DNA from: Sphingomonadaceae bacterium PASS1
Lineage (GTDB): Bacteria > Pseudomonadota > Alphaproteobacteria > Sphingomonadales > Sphingomonadaceae
Assembly (NCBI GenBank): GCA_002255985.1
Contig: NKIR01000001.1
Location: 614,914-678,913 of the forward strand
Length of the DNA: 64,000 bases
Direction: 5' to 3'
This document shows positions 44,601 to 52,327 of the stretch, in pieces. Numbering within the stretch: the first letter of the stretch is position 1; each line of letters starts with the position of its first letter. A program made the position numbers and the translations under genes. A model generated the notes under the pieces. That model searched no databases, was not told where the DNA came from, and worked only from the letters and a program-made list of their open reading frames with translations.

Positions 44601-44760
44601 CACCCGGTTGCGCGGCAACGATGGACACGACAGGCATCGAAAAATGCGGATCAACCGCGCGTGGCACCTGTTGGAATGCTGAGAAACCAAGCGCGCACAG
44701 CAGAACAAAGAGCACTAAGGTCAGTTGCCACCGGCGGATGGCGATTTCTGCGATATGCAT
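41692..44760 (-). CDS. RND efflux transporter permease, second system
   Basis: The 1022-residue pump has the two-fold RND arrangement. Proton-relay residues are D397-D398 in LLVDDSIVVVENI. The N-terminal helix (LVLFVLLCALGFSAFQQV) and the periplasmic porter domains follow the family. IGIEIKNSILLVDFTSQLRA is the conserved last-block segment. Compared with the pump at 863-4018 it is clearly a different subfamily: porter sequences differ and it is about 30 residues shorter. The adaptor gene upstream ends 3 nt before this start, and msrA begins 4 nt after its stop, so the three are coupled. The substrate is not readable; a link with oxidant stress is inferred from msrA alone. Confidence 0.96.
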   Translation of the reverse strand: MHIAEIAIRRWQLTLVLFVLLCALGFSAFQQVPRAVDPHFSMPVVSIVAAQPGADAAEIEQTITKPIEELVQGLEDVQSVNSTSSDGNAVIRAEFDWSGDPDQYFNDTVREVTAIRSQLPADLQKLQFEKIRTTNSSILQIALLSETASWYRMEKYARDISEALGRYQEVRQADIYGLPQPEISVAINSGRLAELRIPASAVVDAIRLAGADVPAGAVTSGARRFNIEAGGAFRDLDRIRNLPIRTNDGTLLRVGDIADIKMGSAEQRVKVSHNGQRGVFITANQKQGTDATKLRNRLIQELEIQKKLLPPDIKAVVEFDQSRDIRKRLQELARDFTLALFLVLITLLPLGWRASVIVMISIPLSVASGLLAISAYGFNLSQLVVAGFILTLGLLVDDSIVVVENIARHLRMGKGRNEAAIDGTKEITMAVLGSTGVLVFAFLPLFFLPEGAGKFTQSFIATIVSTITASMIVSLTIVPFLASRILKREEHEGGNPLLQWLMLKIDRFYHPLLHWALDRPRRSVWGALAVTCAAFSIIPLLGFSLFPNADTSYFRVTVESEQGASIAETGRIVRQVSEILKTEPAIKVRAENVGAYNPPVFYNVFQRGENPTHGEVLAIMDNWEGSKSRAMVDRLRKKFDEISGARIKLVLFQNGAPINAPVEFRVYGPDQDELKRIAAKMEKVLRETPGARDINNPVAFDRIDLDIRVDDAKAAMLEVPAGAARRAIRLAISGERAGTFRDEEGDSYPIIVRHPLADTQPISALESIYVTNRSGQAVSLAEISNPTLESTPAAIYRYNLQRNVSVTAQVSDGAVISKVNLDAQKRMDTIPLKPGYSIGVGGEAEKINETFSGFGPVVIVALFSIFAILVAEFGRFKEALVVAGVIPLGTFGGLIALFVTGNNLSFLAVIGFIALIGIEIKNSILLVDFTSQLRASGYALREAIEKAGEVRFLPVLLTSVTAIAGLMPLALFGGSLYGPLAIVLIGGLISSTVLSRIVTPAMYLLVVRGDVAKAPDPTQVQG

Positions 44761-44763
44761 GTG

Positions 44764-45819
44764 TTAAGGCTGCGTCGCAATAATGCGGACCGACGATCCC
44801 GTTCGCAGTTTTTCCAACCCCGACGTAACGATCTTGTCCCCCGGCTTTATGCCACCGGACACAGTAACGAATTTGTCAGACACACGTTCAATCGCGACAT
44901 TACGCGTTTCGACGCGATTGTTTTTTGCGACAACATACACCAAGCCTTCTCCGGTGCGGACACCGAACAATGCGCTTGCTGGAACCTGCAACAAATCTCC
45001 GCTTTCCAAAGCAGGAAGCTTAATATTGGCCGTTCCAATTTGCCCCGAGCGCAAGTTCGATCGCGATGGCAGCCGGAATTGGACGGTAAATGCACCCGTT
45101 GCTTCGTTAGCACGCCCATCAATTTCCGAAATGGTGGCCGAAACCGGCCCGTCGCCCGCTGACTCAATCATGATTTCCGCCGTCATACCAACGCGCAATT
45201 TTGACGCGTCACGGTCGACTATGGGTACGCGAAAGACAAAACCCTCATCTGCTTCACCCAGAATAAGCGCTGGCATACCTGCGGCAATGACTTGTCCTGG
45301 TTGGACATTGCGTTGCAAAACGACGCCGCTTGACGGTGCATAAAGCTGCGCCGTGCTGCTCGCAAAGCCAGCCTGCCGGACGCGTGCGTCGGCGGCTTTT
45401 ACCGCAGCGTCCGCAGCTTCATAACGCGTTTTGGTTATCCAGCCGTCTGCATATAGCGAACGCACGCGTTCAAACTCGGCGCGCGCACGGTCCCTTTCGG
45501 CGACGGACACGCTCACGTCAGCGCCAACAGTGGTGGAATCCAACGCCGACAATAATGCGCCGCGCTTTACAAAATCACCTTCTTCGAAGCAAACAACGGC
45601 CACTTTTCCGGGGGTGGTAAAGCCCAGCGGTGTTTCCCGCCGATACCGCACTGTTCCAACCGCGCTAATTTCACGCTGAAGGTTTTCCTTTTCCACGGTG
45701 AACACGCGCACAACCTGGGCTGTTTCAACCGCAGCCTTTTTGCTGTCCGATGTCTCACCACAGCCGGTAAGTGCAACGATCGGCAATAGCCCAATCAAAA
45801 ATCCCTTCGATGTAGGCAA
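44764..45819 (-). CDS. RND adaptor lipoprotein (MFP family)
   Basis: I chose TTG 45819 as start because GGGGAG stands 6 nt upstream; a GTG at 45849 lacks such a site. The 351-residue product begins with a lipoprotein signal (GFLIGLLPIVALTGC, lipobox Cys about 19). The core has AVGTVRYRRETPLGFTTPGK, the alpha-hairpin (DRARAEFERVRSLYADGWIT), ASSTAQLYAPSSGVVLQRNV and the second lipoyl half, beta-barrel and membrane-proximal segments. It is the periplasmic adaptor for the pump whose gene begins 3 nt downstream. No outer-membrane factor gene is seen in this operon. Confidence 0.9.
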   Translation of the reverse strand: MPTSKGFLIGLLPIVALTGCGETSDSKKAAVETAQVVRVFTVEKENLQREISAVGTVRYRRETPLGFTTPGKVAVVCFEEGDFVKRGALLSALDSTTVGADVSVSVAERDRARAEFERVRSLYADGWITKTRYEAADAAVKAADARVRQAGFASSTAQLYAPSSGVVLQRNVQPGQVIAAGMPALILGEADEGFVFRVPIVDRDASKLRVGMTAEIMIESAGDGPVSATISEIDGRANEATGAFTVQFRLPSRSNLRSGQIGTANIKLPALESGDLLQVPASALFGVRTGEGLVYVVAKNNRVETRNVAIERVSDKFVTVSGGIKPGDKIVTSGLEKLRTGSSVRIIATQP

Positions 45820-45905
45820 TTTTCTCTCCCCTGCACTGCTATAAATCACCTGATAGGCGAGAGCGCGCTGGGATGAAATAGCATTTTGATATGCAACTTA
45901 TTTTT

Positions 45906-46862
45906 CTAGTTCGACGGATGCAACAGAGGCGGTGACCTAGGGCCGTTTCGCGCATCGGTCTGCATCATGCCGACAATTTCCGCCTGCATAAGCATTTGCC
46001 GGTTGCGCCAACGCAAATGGGTTCCGTCCGAAAAAATGCCAAGGCCGGTTTTGCGGCCATACCGCTCAATAAAACGTACCGCTGCCACAGGATCATATCC
46101 AGCGTTCTGCATCAACCAAACCGAAAGGCGGTCGGCTTCTATTTCTGTCGCGAGAACGTGCTTTTTGGCCCTACCTGATACCGCCAACCTATCCCTGTGC
46201 CCAAGCAAATTATGCGACATTTCGTGCGCGACCACCGCCGCCAGTTCCGCATCGTCCAAAGCAGTAAAGGTCATCAGCCCTTCGGTAACGCGCACGAAAA
46301 CCCCATCCGCGCCGGCGTCCAGCTTGGTCTTGGTATCCACCCAAAATTGTGATGAACACATAGCAGGAGGTTGCAGCTTTACGTCTTTCGGCCCAGCGGC
46401 AGTCTTCATGGACACGACCGCAGCTCCGGATTTGGCGAAGGCGTCGGCTAAAAGGGTTTGTATTTTCTCAACCCGTGCCCTTGCCCGCCCCTTCTTCACG
46501 ACGTTAGGGCCAGTCACGTCAATGCCGTCAACGGCCGCAATGCCATCGCCCGCCTGAAGCCCGCGCTGCGCGGCCGCGCCACCGGTCACAACCGACGATA
46601 TCGCCACCGGCGACCGAAAAACGAAAGCGGTTTTTGCGAGCCCTTTGTCGGGATATTGGGCTTCGTCATGCAATACCCAGCCGGGGCTTAATGTTTTCCG
46701 GTCGCAAAATGGAGCATTTGCTTGGGCAAGCCGATAGCCGATGGTCGCCAACCGGAGATCTTGCTGGGCAAGCGCTTGGTACGCCGCCAAATCTTCGGGT
46801 GCAGCGGCGTCACTTGGGGTTATCCATGCCGCCATCAACAGGATGCCAGCAGCCCACTTCAC
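45906..46862 (-). CDS. Secreted M48-type metalloprotease with PDZ-like domain
   Basis: The 318 residues begin with a signal peptide (MKWAAGILLMAAWITPSDAA). A PDZ-like domain follows at about residues 85-165 (GGAAAQRGLQAGDGIAAVDG), then the M48 protease core with zinc motif HEMSHNLLGH and, 30 residues later, TEIEADRLSVWL with the third-ligand Glu. The C-terminal RYGRKTGLGIFSDGTH fits the same family. It would act in the periplasm, perhaps in quality control. Its start overlaps the stop of the Sua5 gene (ATGA at 46859-46862), an unexpected partner, so translation of the protease may depend on that gene. Confidence 0.85.
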   Translation of the reverse strand: MKWAAGILLMAAWITPSDAAAPEDLAAYQALAQQDLRLATIGYRLAQANAPFCDRKTLSPGWVLHDEAQYPDKGLAKTAFVFRSPVAISSVVTGGAAAQRGLQAGDGIAAVDGIDVTGPNVVKKGRARARVEKIQTLLADAFAKSGAAVVSMKTAAGPKDVKLQPPAMCSSQFWVDTKTKLDAGADGVFVRVTEGLMTFTALDDAELAAVVAHEMSHNLLGHRDRLAVSGRAKKHVLATEIEADRLSVWLMQNAGYDPVAAVRFIERYGRKTGLGIFSDGTHLRWRNRQMLMQAEIVGMMQTDARNGPRSPPLLHPSN

Positions 46863-47818
46863 CGGGTCGATGCCCGCTGCAGCCGGTCGTTAATCGCAAC
46901 GCCAATCCCTTCGTGCGGTATCGGCGCGACCGCGATCGTTAATGCGGCACTGGCATCGGCCCTGTGCAGTGCGTCAAATAGATTGGCTGCGGCCTGCGCT
47001 AGGTCTCCTGAAACGGACAAATTATTATTGCCCTCAATTGCCCCAAACCCGATGTGCCACTCGCCGGGCTCTGGTTGGATCGCGTTTAAGCGCACAACCT
47101 TTGACGGTGCATAATGACTGGCCAATTGCCCCGGCGCTTCAATATTGTCGCCGGATGCCGCCGAGGGGCTTGTCCTTAGAACCCGCTCAATATCGGCCGC
47201 GGTGACTGGCCCCGGTCTCAATATCTGCCAACCTTTGTCACGCACGGCAACAATGGTGGATTCGAGCCCTGCAGAACAAGGCCCTCCATCCAAGATCATC
47301 GGAACCGCACCACCAAGCCCCGCAAGCACATGTTCGGCTCGCGTCGGGCTTATACCGCCACTTTTATTGGCGGACGGTGCCGCAATGTTCAGGCCGGTTT
47401 TTTTAAGCAGCGCCTGCATGACGGGATGGGCGGGGCATCGTAATGCAATTGTCGGCAACCCCGCAGTGACGGCACCCGCAATGTCGGCATCGGTCCTCAG
47501 AGGCAGCACAAGTGTAAGGGGCCCCGGCCAAAATGCCTGCGCCAGTTGCTGTGCCATCGGGCTGAATTCAGCCAAACTTTCGGCGGCTGATTGGTCGGCA
47601 ACATGCACAATCAACGGATTAAAGTCCGGACGCCCCTTCGCCGCATAAATCTTGGCAACCGCATCGGCATTGCTGGCGTCCGCCGCGAGGCCATATACCG
47701 TCTCGGTGGGAATCGCGACGATTTGACCGGAACGCAAAAGCTCCATCGCGGCCGTTATTGCAGCGTCATCAGCGGGCAGCACCCAGCCATTCCCCAAGGT
47801 ATTTGAGCCAAACATCAT
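46859..47818 (-). CDS. L-threonylcarbamoyladenylate synthase (Sua5/YrdC family)
   Basis: The 319-residue long (Sua5) form has the YrdC domain in the first 200 residues (GQIVAIPTETVYGLAADASN, KIYAAKGRPDFNPLIVHVAD, TVALRCPAHP-like stretch, APSANKSGGISPT) and a C-terminal Sua5 domain from about 235. It makes threonylcarbamoyl-AMP, the first step of t6A at position 37 of ANN-decoding tRNAs, in the cytosol. The gene diverges from the acyl-CoA dehydrogenase gene (51-nt gap) and its stop overlaps the start of the M48 protease gene. Confidence 0.94.
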   Translation of the reverse strand: MMFGSNTLGNGWVLPADDAAITAAMELLRSGQIVAIPTETVYGLAADASNADAVAKIYAAKGRPDFNPLIVHVADQSAAESLAEFSPMAQQLAQAFWPGPLTLVLPLRTDADIAGAVTAGLPTIALRCPAHPVMQALLKKTGLNIAAPSANKSGGISPTRAEHVLAGLGGAVPMILDGGPCSAGLESTIVAVRDKGWQILRPGPVTAADIERVLRTSPSAASGDNIEAPGQLASHYAPSKVVRLNAIQPEPGEWHIGFGAIEGNNNLSVSGDLAQAAANLFDALHRADASAALTIAVAPIPHEGIGVAINDRLQRASTR

Positions 47819-47869
47819 TCGCGGCTATAGGCCTTGGTCGACACAATTTAACAGGATTTTTTACCAACC

Positions 47870-49606
47870 ATGGCCTTTTCTGCACCCGTTACTGAGCAAA
47901 CATTTGTCCTGAAGCATATCGTAGGTATCGAAGCCTTGTCGCAACATGAGCGCTTCGCTGATGCCACACCCGATATGGTGCAAGCGATTGTGGAAGGCAT
48001 TGGCGCCTTTGCCGAGGGCGAATTTGCGCCACTCAACCGGATCGGCGACAACGTTGGTGCGCGTTTGAAAGATGGCAAAGTCGTCATGCCCGAAGGTTTT
48101 GTCGCGGCATACAAAGCCTATGTCGCCAATGGCTGGGGCTCGATAAACGCACCGTCAGCGTTCGGCGGCCAAGGCCTGCCATTTTCGATGGCGACTGTTG
48201 CGCTGGATTCCTTGGGCGCGGCGAACATGGCATTTGCCCTGTGCCCGATCTTGTCGGTTGGCGCGATCGAAGCCATCAACCATCATGGATCAGACCGGCA
48301 AAAACAACTGTTTCTGCCAAAACTATCTACCGGCGAATGGTCCGGCACGATGAACCTGACGGAGCCACAGGCAGGTTCCGATGTCGGGGCGCTGAAATCA
48401 ACCGCGACACCGCGCGGCGATGGCACTTACCAAATCAAGGGCACCAAAATATACATCAGCTTTGGCGACCATGATATGGCCGAAAACATCGTCCATCTCG
48501 TGCTGGCACGCACGCCGGATGGCCCAGCGGGTACCAAAGGCATCTCGCTGTTTCTGGTCCCTAAATATCAGGTGGCCGAAGATGGCAGCATGAGCAAAGC
48601 GAATGATATCAAGGTGGTATCGATCGAACATAAGATGGGCATTAATGCATCCCCAACCTGCGTTCTCGCGTTTGGCGAAGAGGGTGAATGTATTGGCGAA
48701 CTGATCGGCCCTGAATTCGGCGGGATGCGTGCGATGTTCACGATGATGAATAACGCGCGGCTAAACGTAGGGTTGCAAGGCGTTCAAATTGCCGAAGCGG
48801 CAACGCAAAAAGCGATCTGGTTTGCACGCGAACGGGTTCAATCTGCCAAAGCAAGCGGACCGTCGCGCGAGTCCGTCGCGATTGTCGAACATCCTGATGT
48901 ACGCCGCATGCTGCTGCGTATGAAAGCGGGCACGCAAGCGATACGGGCCTTGCTCTATCTGGCCTCGGGCTATGTTGACCGCGCCACACTTGGAGAAGCT
49001 GGCGCGCAGGACATGGTTGATCTGCTGACACCGCTTGCCAAGACCTACGGCACCGACATGGGCAGCGAGATCGCCTCGCTGGGTATTCAGGTGCATGGCG
49101 GTATGGGCTTTGTTGAGGAAACCGGCGCAGCCCAGTTTTACCGGGATATCCGGATTGCCGCCATTTATGAGGGAACCAACGGCATTCAGGCCGCCGATCT
49201 CGTCGGACGGAAGCTGGCAATGCAAGGCGGTGATGTCATTCGGAACCATGTTGCGGCCATTTCCCAAGACGCCACTGACCAGCCGGGCCTTTCGGCATTG
49301 AGCGCGGCATGCACTGACGTAACTGAGTATATGTTGGGCGCAAGCGTGGATGATCGTCTCGCGGGCAGTTACGCCTATACCAACATGATGTCCGTCGTGA
49401 CCGCCGGATGGCTGATGCTGAAGCAATTGCGGGCGGCACAAACAGAAATCGACGCCGGAGATACGAGCGCGTTCCTGAAGGCCAAAATTGTCGCCTGCCG
49501 TTATTATCTGGACATCATGGTTCCCGAAGCCTTTGCTTTCAAAGGCAGCGCGATGGCCGGTGCCGAGTTGCTCTACGCATTGGATGCCGAGGATTTGGCG
49601 GCTTGA
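47870..49606 (+). CDS. Acyl-CoA dehydrogenase, long form (DmdC-like)
   Basis: The FAD enzyme of 578 residues is longer than the usual 380-400. It has an N-terminal extension and the central domains with LTEPQAGSDVGALKSTATPR. The late IYEGTNGIQAADLVGRKLA includes the Glu that acts as catalytic base in this superfamily. The C-terminal extra domain of about 110 residues is as in DmdC/FadE-type proteins. It oxidises an acyl-CoA to enoyl-CoA and gives electrons to ETF. The chain-length preference is not readable; 3-methylmercaptopropionyl-CoA is possible but unproven. The stop overlaps the TTG start of the next gene. Confidence 0.92.
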   Translation: MAFSAPVTEQTFVLKHIVGIEALSQHERFADATPDMVQAIVEGIGAFAEGEFAPLNRIGDNVGARLKDGKVVMPEGFVAAYKAYVANGWGSINAPSAFGGQGLPFSMATVALDSLGAANMAFALCPILSVGAIEAINHHGSDRQKQLFLPKLSTGEWSGTMNLTEPQAGSDVGALKSTATPRGDGTYQIKGTKIYISFGDHDMAENIVHLVLARTPDGPAGTKGISLFLVPKYQVAEDGSMSKANDIKVVSIEHKMGINASPTCVLAFGEEGECIGELIGPEFGGMRAMFTMMNNARLNVGLQGVQIAEAATQKAIWFARERVQSAKASGPSRESVAIVEHPDVRRMLLRMKAGTQAIRALLYLASGYVDRATLGEAGAQDMVDLLTPLAKTYGTDMGSEIASLGIQVHGGMGFVEETGAAQFYRDIRIAAIYEGTNGIQAADLVGRKLAMQGGDVIRNHVAAISQDATDQPGLSALSAACTDVTEYMLGASVDDRLAGSYAYTNMMSVVTAGWLMLKQLRAAQTEIDAGDTSAFLKAKIVACRYYLDIMVPEAFAFKGSAMAGAELLYALDAEDLAA

Positions 49607-50415
49607 ACGACCACACACTCAAACGCATTGCTGAGGCGCTGGAGCGGCTATCACCGCCGCCAGCGCCACCGACGGACCTATCGTCCCATCCGGCCTATCA
49701 TTGGAACGGCACGGCGTTGGCCCCGGTGCATGATTTCAAGCCACTGCCGCTTGACCTTATCGTTGGTATCGATCGGCAGAAAGCCGACCTGATCGAAAAC
49801 AGCCGCCGTCATGCTTCGGGTGCCGCAGCGCATGATGTTCTTTTGTGGGGTGCACGCGGCATGGGGAAATCCGCGCTGGTCAAATCGGTGGTCGCGGCGT
49901 TGCAAGAAGAAGGCTTCTTCATTGCGCTTGTCGAGGCCGCGGCGAACCAAATCACCAGCATGCCTGCATTATTCGACGAACTCGCTGCATCAGGCCGCCG
50001 ATATCTATTGTTCGTGGACGATATCTCTTTCGAGCCCAATGACCAAAGCGCGCGCCTGTTGCGGTCGCTGCTGGAAGGCGGCGTTGAAGCCCGCCCGAAC
50101 AATGTCCGCTTGTGCGTGACATCGAACCGCCGGAACATCGTCGAAAGAGAAAATGGCGTTGATCCAGATACCGGCGGACGTGATGCCGTGGACGATAGCC
50201 TGGCACTGGCGGACAGGTTTGGCCTTAAGCTCGGTTTTCAATATCCCGATCAGGATGCCTATCTGAAAATGGTGGGCAGTTACGCCGCGCACTTCGACCT
50301 CGATTGGGACGAGGCCGATGCCTTAAGTTTCGCGCAAAGCCGTGGTGGCCGGTCGGGCCGTATAGCATGGCATTACACAATAGAACTTGCCGGTCGCGCG
50401 GGCCGACGGATTTAA
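49603..50415 (+). CDS. DUF815 AAA-type ATPase
   Basis: The 270-residue cytosolic P-loop protein starts at TTG 49603, overlapping the stop of the acyl-CoA dehydrogenase gene (TTGA). The N-terminal 80 residues include SSHPAYHWNGTALAPVHDFK; Walker A is LLWGARGMGKSALVKSVV near residue 80, and Walker B LLFVDDISFE. The motifs ARLLRSLLEGGVEARPNNVR and CVTSNRRNIVERE are typical of DUF815. The family has no assigned function. The coupling with a beta-oxidation gene gives no clear hint. Its stop overlaps that of the convergent gene by 4 nt. Confidence 0.88.
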   Translation: MNDHTLKRIAEALERLSPPPAPPTDLSSHPAYHWNGTALAPVHDFKPLPLDLIVGIDRQKADLIENSRRHASGAAAHDVLLWGARGMGKSALVKSVVAALQEEGFFIALVEAAANQITSMPALFDELAASGRRYLLFVDDISFEPNDQSARLLRSLLEGGVEARPNNVRLCVTSNRRNIVERENGVDPDTGGRDAVDDSLALADRFGLKLGFQYPDQDAYLKMVGSYAAHFDLDWDEADALSFAQSRGGRSGRIAWHYTIELAGRAGRRI

Positions 50416-51734
50416 CCTTTCGTCCGAACCCGCCAAACAATATTGCCGACATCGTCGCTGACCAAAAGCGAACCGTCCTTGGCGATGACGAGCATCGTTG
50501 GCCGCCCCTGCGCTTTGCCGTCTTTGTCGAGGAACCCAGTCAAAATGTTGACCGGCTTTCCGGCAGGCTCGCCTTTTGGAAAGGGCACGAAGATCACGTC
50601 ATAGCCAGACACGGGCTTGCGGTTCCATGAGCCATGGCGCGCAACAAACGCGCCATCGGTCAGTCCAGCACCCAATTTACCCGCATAGCCAAAGGCAAGG
50701 CCCAAGGGAGCCGTATGCGCACCCAAGGCGTAATCAGGGCGGCGTTCATATTCCCGCTTTTCTGGCTTCGGTGGTGAAACGCGGTGATCGGTAAAGCCGC
50801 CCCAATAATGCTGCGGCCAACCATAGTCGGCGCCAAATTCCACAAGGGCAAGATAATCGGGCACCAGGTCTGAACCCAGCATGTCGCGTTCGTTGACAAC
50901 CGTCCACAGGCGCCCACGGCTATCCCAATCGAGGCCAACGGGGTTGCGCAAACCGATGGCGTATGGAATTTTCTTGTCCTTCGCGATGTCATATTCGAAC
51001 ACCATCGCGCGGCCATTTTCGGATTCTATCCCATGTTCAGCAATGTTGCTGTTTGACCCGACCGATATGTAAATCTTCTTTCCATCGGGCGATGCAGCCA
51101 AGTTACGCGTCCAATGGTTGTTTGGCGCCTTTGCATTAAACTTTGTAAGCTCTTTGCCCGTCGCCGTAATCTTGGTGTCGCCTGTCTTGTAAGGAAAGGC
51201 CATCAATCCATCGGTGTTCGCGACGTAAAGCGTGTCGCGGATCAGCACCATGCCAAATGGCGAGTTCAACCCCGACAGGAACGGCGTTTTCAACTCCGCC
51301 TTGCCATCTCCATTGGCGTCACGCAGCAATGTGACGCGGTTGGCAGACGGCACACCAGCGCCAGCCTTGCCCATCAGCCATTTTATGACGAACCCTTCAA
51401 TACCGCCAGTTTCGCGCGGCGGAGAATTTGTTTCAGCGACGAGAACGTCACCATTGGGCAAGACATACATGTTGCGCGGATGATTGAGACTTTCTGCAAA
51501 GCGCTCGACAACCAGACCCGGCGCAGCAGTTGGTGCTTCGCCGGCTTTCCAGCGATCAACCTCGGCAACCTTAATGGTCGGGAAAATCTGTTCGCGGCCC
51601 TCAGTGATGTTGGGCTTAGGCCCGGTCACGGCATCCAGCGGCAATTGCGCAACGTCAGGGCGCGTAATGTACCACACGCCGGCGAGCGCCAACGCGATGA
51701 ATATCAACGTAATGTTGCGAACGTGCTTCCACAT
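50412..51734 (-). CDS. PQQ-dependent sugar/sorbosone dehydrogenase-like protein
   Basis: The 440-residue protein starts with an uncleaved-looking membrane helix (ITLIFIALALAGVWYI) and is otherwise a beta-propeller with the sorbosone/glucose dehydrogenase family marks RFAESLNHPRNMYVLPNGDV, GLRNPVGLDWDSRGRLWTVV, ADYGWPQHYWGG and SGYDVIFVPFPKGEP. Such enzymes oxidise aldose sugars in the periplasm with PQQ. No PQQ synthesis gene is in the window, so cofactor supply would come from elsewhere, or the family name may overstate the activity. A small membrane protein gene lies 11 nt upstream on the same strand. Confidence 0.86.
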   Translation of the reverse strand: MWKHVRNITLIFIALALAGVWYITRPDVAQLPLDAVTGPKPNITEGREQIFPTIKVAEVDRWKAGEAPTAAPGLVVERFAESLNHPRNMYVLPNGDVLVAETNSPPRETGGIEGFVIKWLMGKAGAGVPSANRVTLLRDANGDGKAELKTPFLSGLNSPFGMVLIRDTLYVANTDGLMAFPYKTGDTKITATGKELTKFNAKAPNNHWTRNLAASPDGKKIYISVGSNSNIAEHGIESENGRAMVFEYDIAKDKKIPYAIGLRNPVGLDWDSRGRLWTVVNERDMLGSDLVPDYLALVEFGADYGWPQHYWGGFTDHRVSPPKPEKREYERRPDYALGAHTAPLGLAFGYAGKLGAGLTDGAFVARHGSWNRKPVSGYDVIFVPFPKGEPAGKPVNILTGFLDKDGKAQGRPTMLVIAKDGSLLVSDDVGNIVWRVRTKG

Positions 51735-51745
51735 TATTCTGACCC

Positions 51746-51931
51746 TTATGTGCTTCGTTTACGATCGAACAACCATACCACCACTGCGATCACACTACCG
51801 ATAGCCATACCGATAACCAATCCGGCGGATGGTTGGTCCAATGCCACACCCAAAATAGCGCCGATTAATAAACCGAGAGCGACGAAAATACCGCCGGCAA
51901 GGCGGGGCTGATTGTTTTGTGTTTCAGACAT
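51746..51931 (-). CDS. Small two-helix membrane protein
   Basis: The 61-residue protein is read from ATG 51931 (AGAG upstream), since the longer frame has an unlikely N-terminus. It has two hydrophobic segments, AGGIFVALGLLIGAILGVAL and GLVIGMAIGSVIAVVVWLF, both rich in Gly, and a short basic tail (DRKRST). Glycine-zipper packing is likely. Its stop is 11 nt before the start of the sugar-dehydrogenase-like gene, so the two may be co-transcribed. Function is unknown. Confidence 0.7.
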   Translation of the reverse strand: MSETQNNQPRLAGGIFVALGLLIGAILGVALDQPSAGLVIGMAIGSVIAVVVWLFDRKRST

Positions 51932-52029
51932 AATCGCTCTTTGCCACCAACAGCGGTAGCCTAGCAAGCCCGATGTTCATGCTTAATTTGCGCTAACCAA
52001 TTGTTTTGAGGGAAACGCGACACGTGAAT

Positions 52030-52046
52030 TGTAACACGGCGTTACA
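52030..52046. promoter_or_regulatory. Operator-like dyad TGTAAC-ACGGC-GTTACA
   Basis: A perfect 6-bp inverted repeat with a 5-bp centre lies 62 nt before the small conserved gene at 52109 and about 100 nt before the divergent small membrane protein gene. The form resembles TetR-family operators. No regulator gene is adjacent. Confidence 0.4.
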
Positions 52047-52108
52047 GACATGCCAATCCGCACGGGCCTGTCTGCCACCCAAAACAACAATCGAAAGCCG
52101 CTGTCTTT

Positions 52109-52318
52109 ATGTATCTGCCGCTCTATGTCGAACCGCGAGATGTTGTTGAAGCCAACATGTTAATGGACACATTCGGCCCAGAAGCAGGCACCGAAGCAGC
52201 AGAACGTGCGAAAAAGAGCCGTAATGTCGGCAATCATCTGCATTATTGCCGCTGGCGCCAGATCGAACGTCTCATCATCATGCTGAGCGCGCGCACAACT
52301 TTGGGAACCATTCACTGA
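52109..52318 (+). CDS. Small conserved protein, unknown function
   Basis: The 69-residue protein reads MYLPLYVEPRDVVEANMLMD at the start and NHLHYCRWRQIERLIIML in the second half. It resembles short proteins of this shape that I recall from sphingomonads, with the R-D-V-V-E-A-N-M-L and H-x-C-R-W-R-Q-x-E-R stretches. No signal peptide or membrane helix is seen. A His-rich turn with Cys (HLHYC) could bind metal, but this is not established. It ends 9 nt before the convergent putA stop. Confidence 0.7.
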   Translation: MYLPLYVEPRDVVEANMLMDTFGPEAGTEAAERAKKSRNVGNHLHYCRWRQIERLIIMLSARTTLGTIH

Positions 52319-52327
52319 CGCTGAAAG

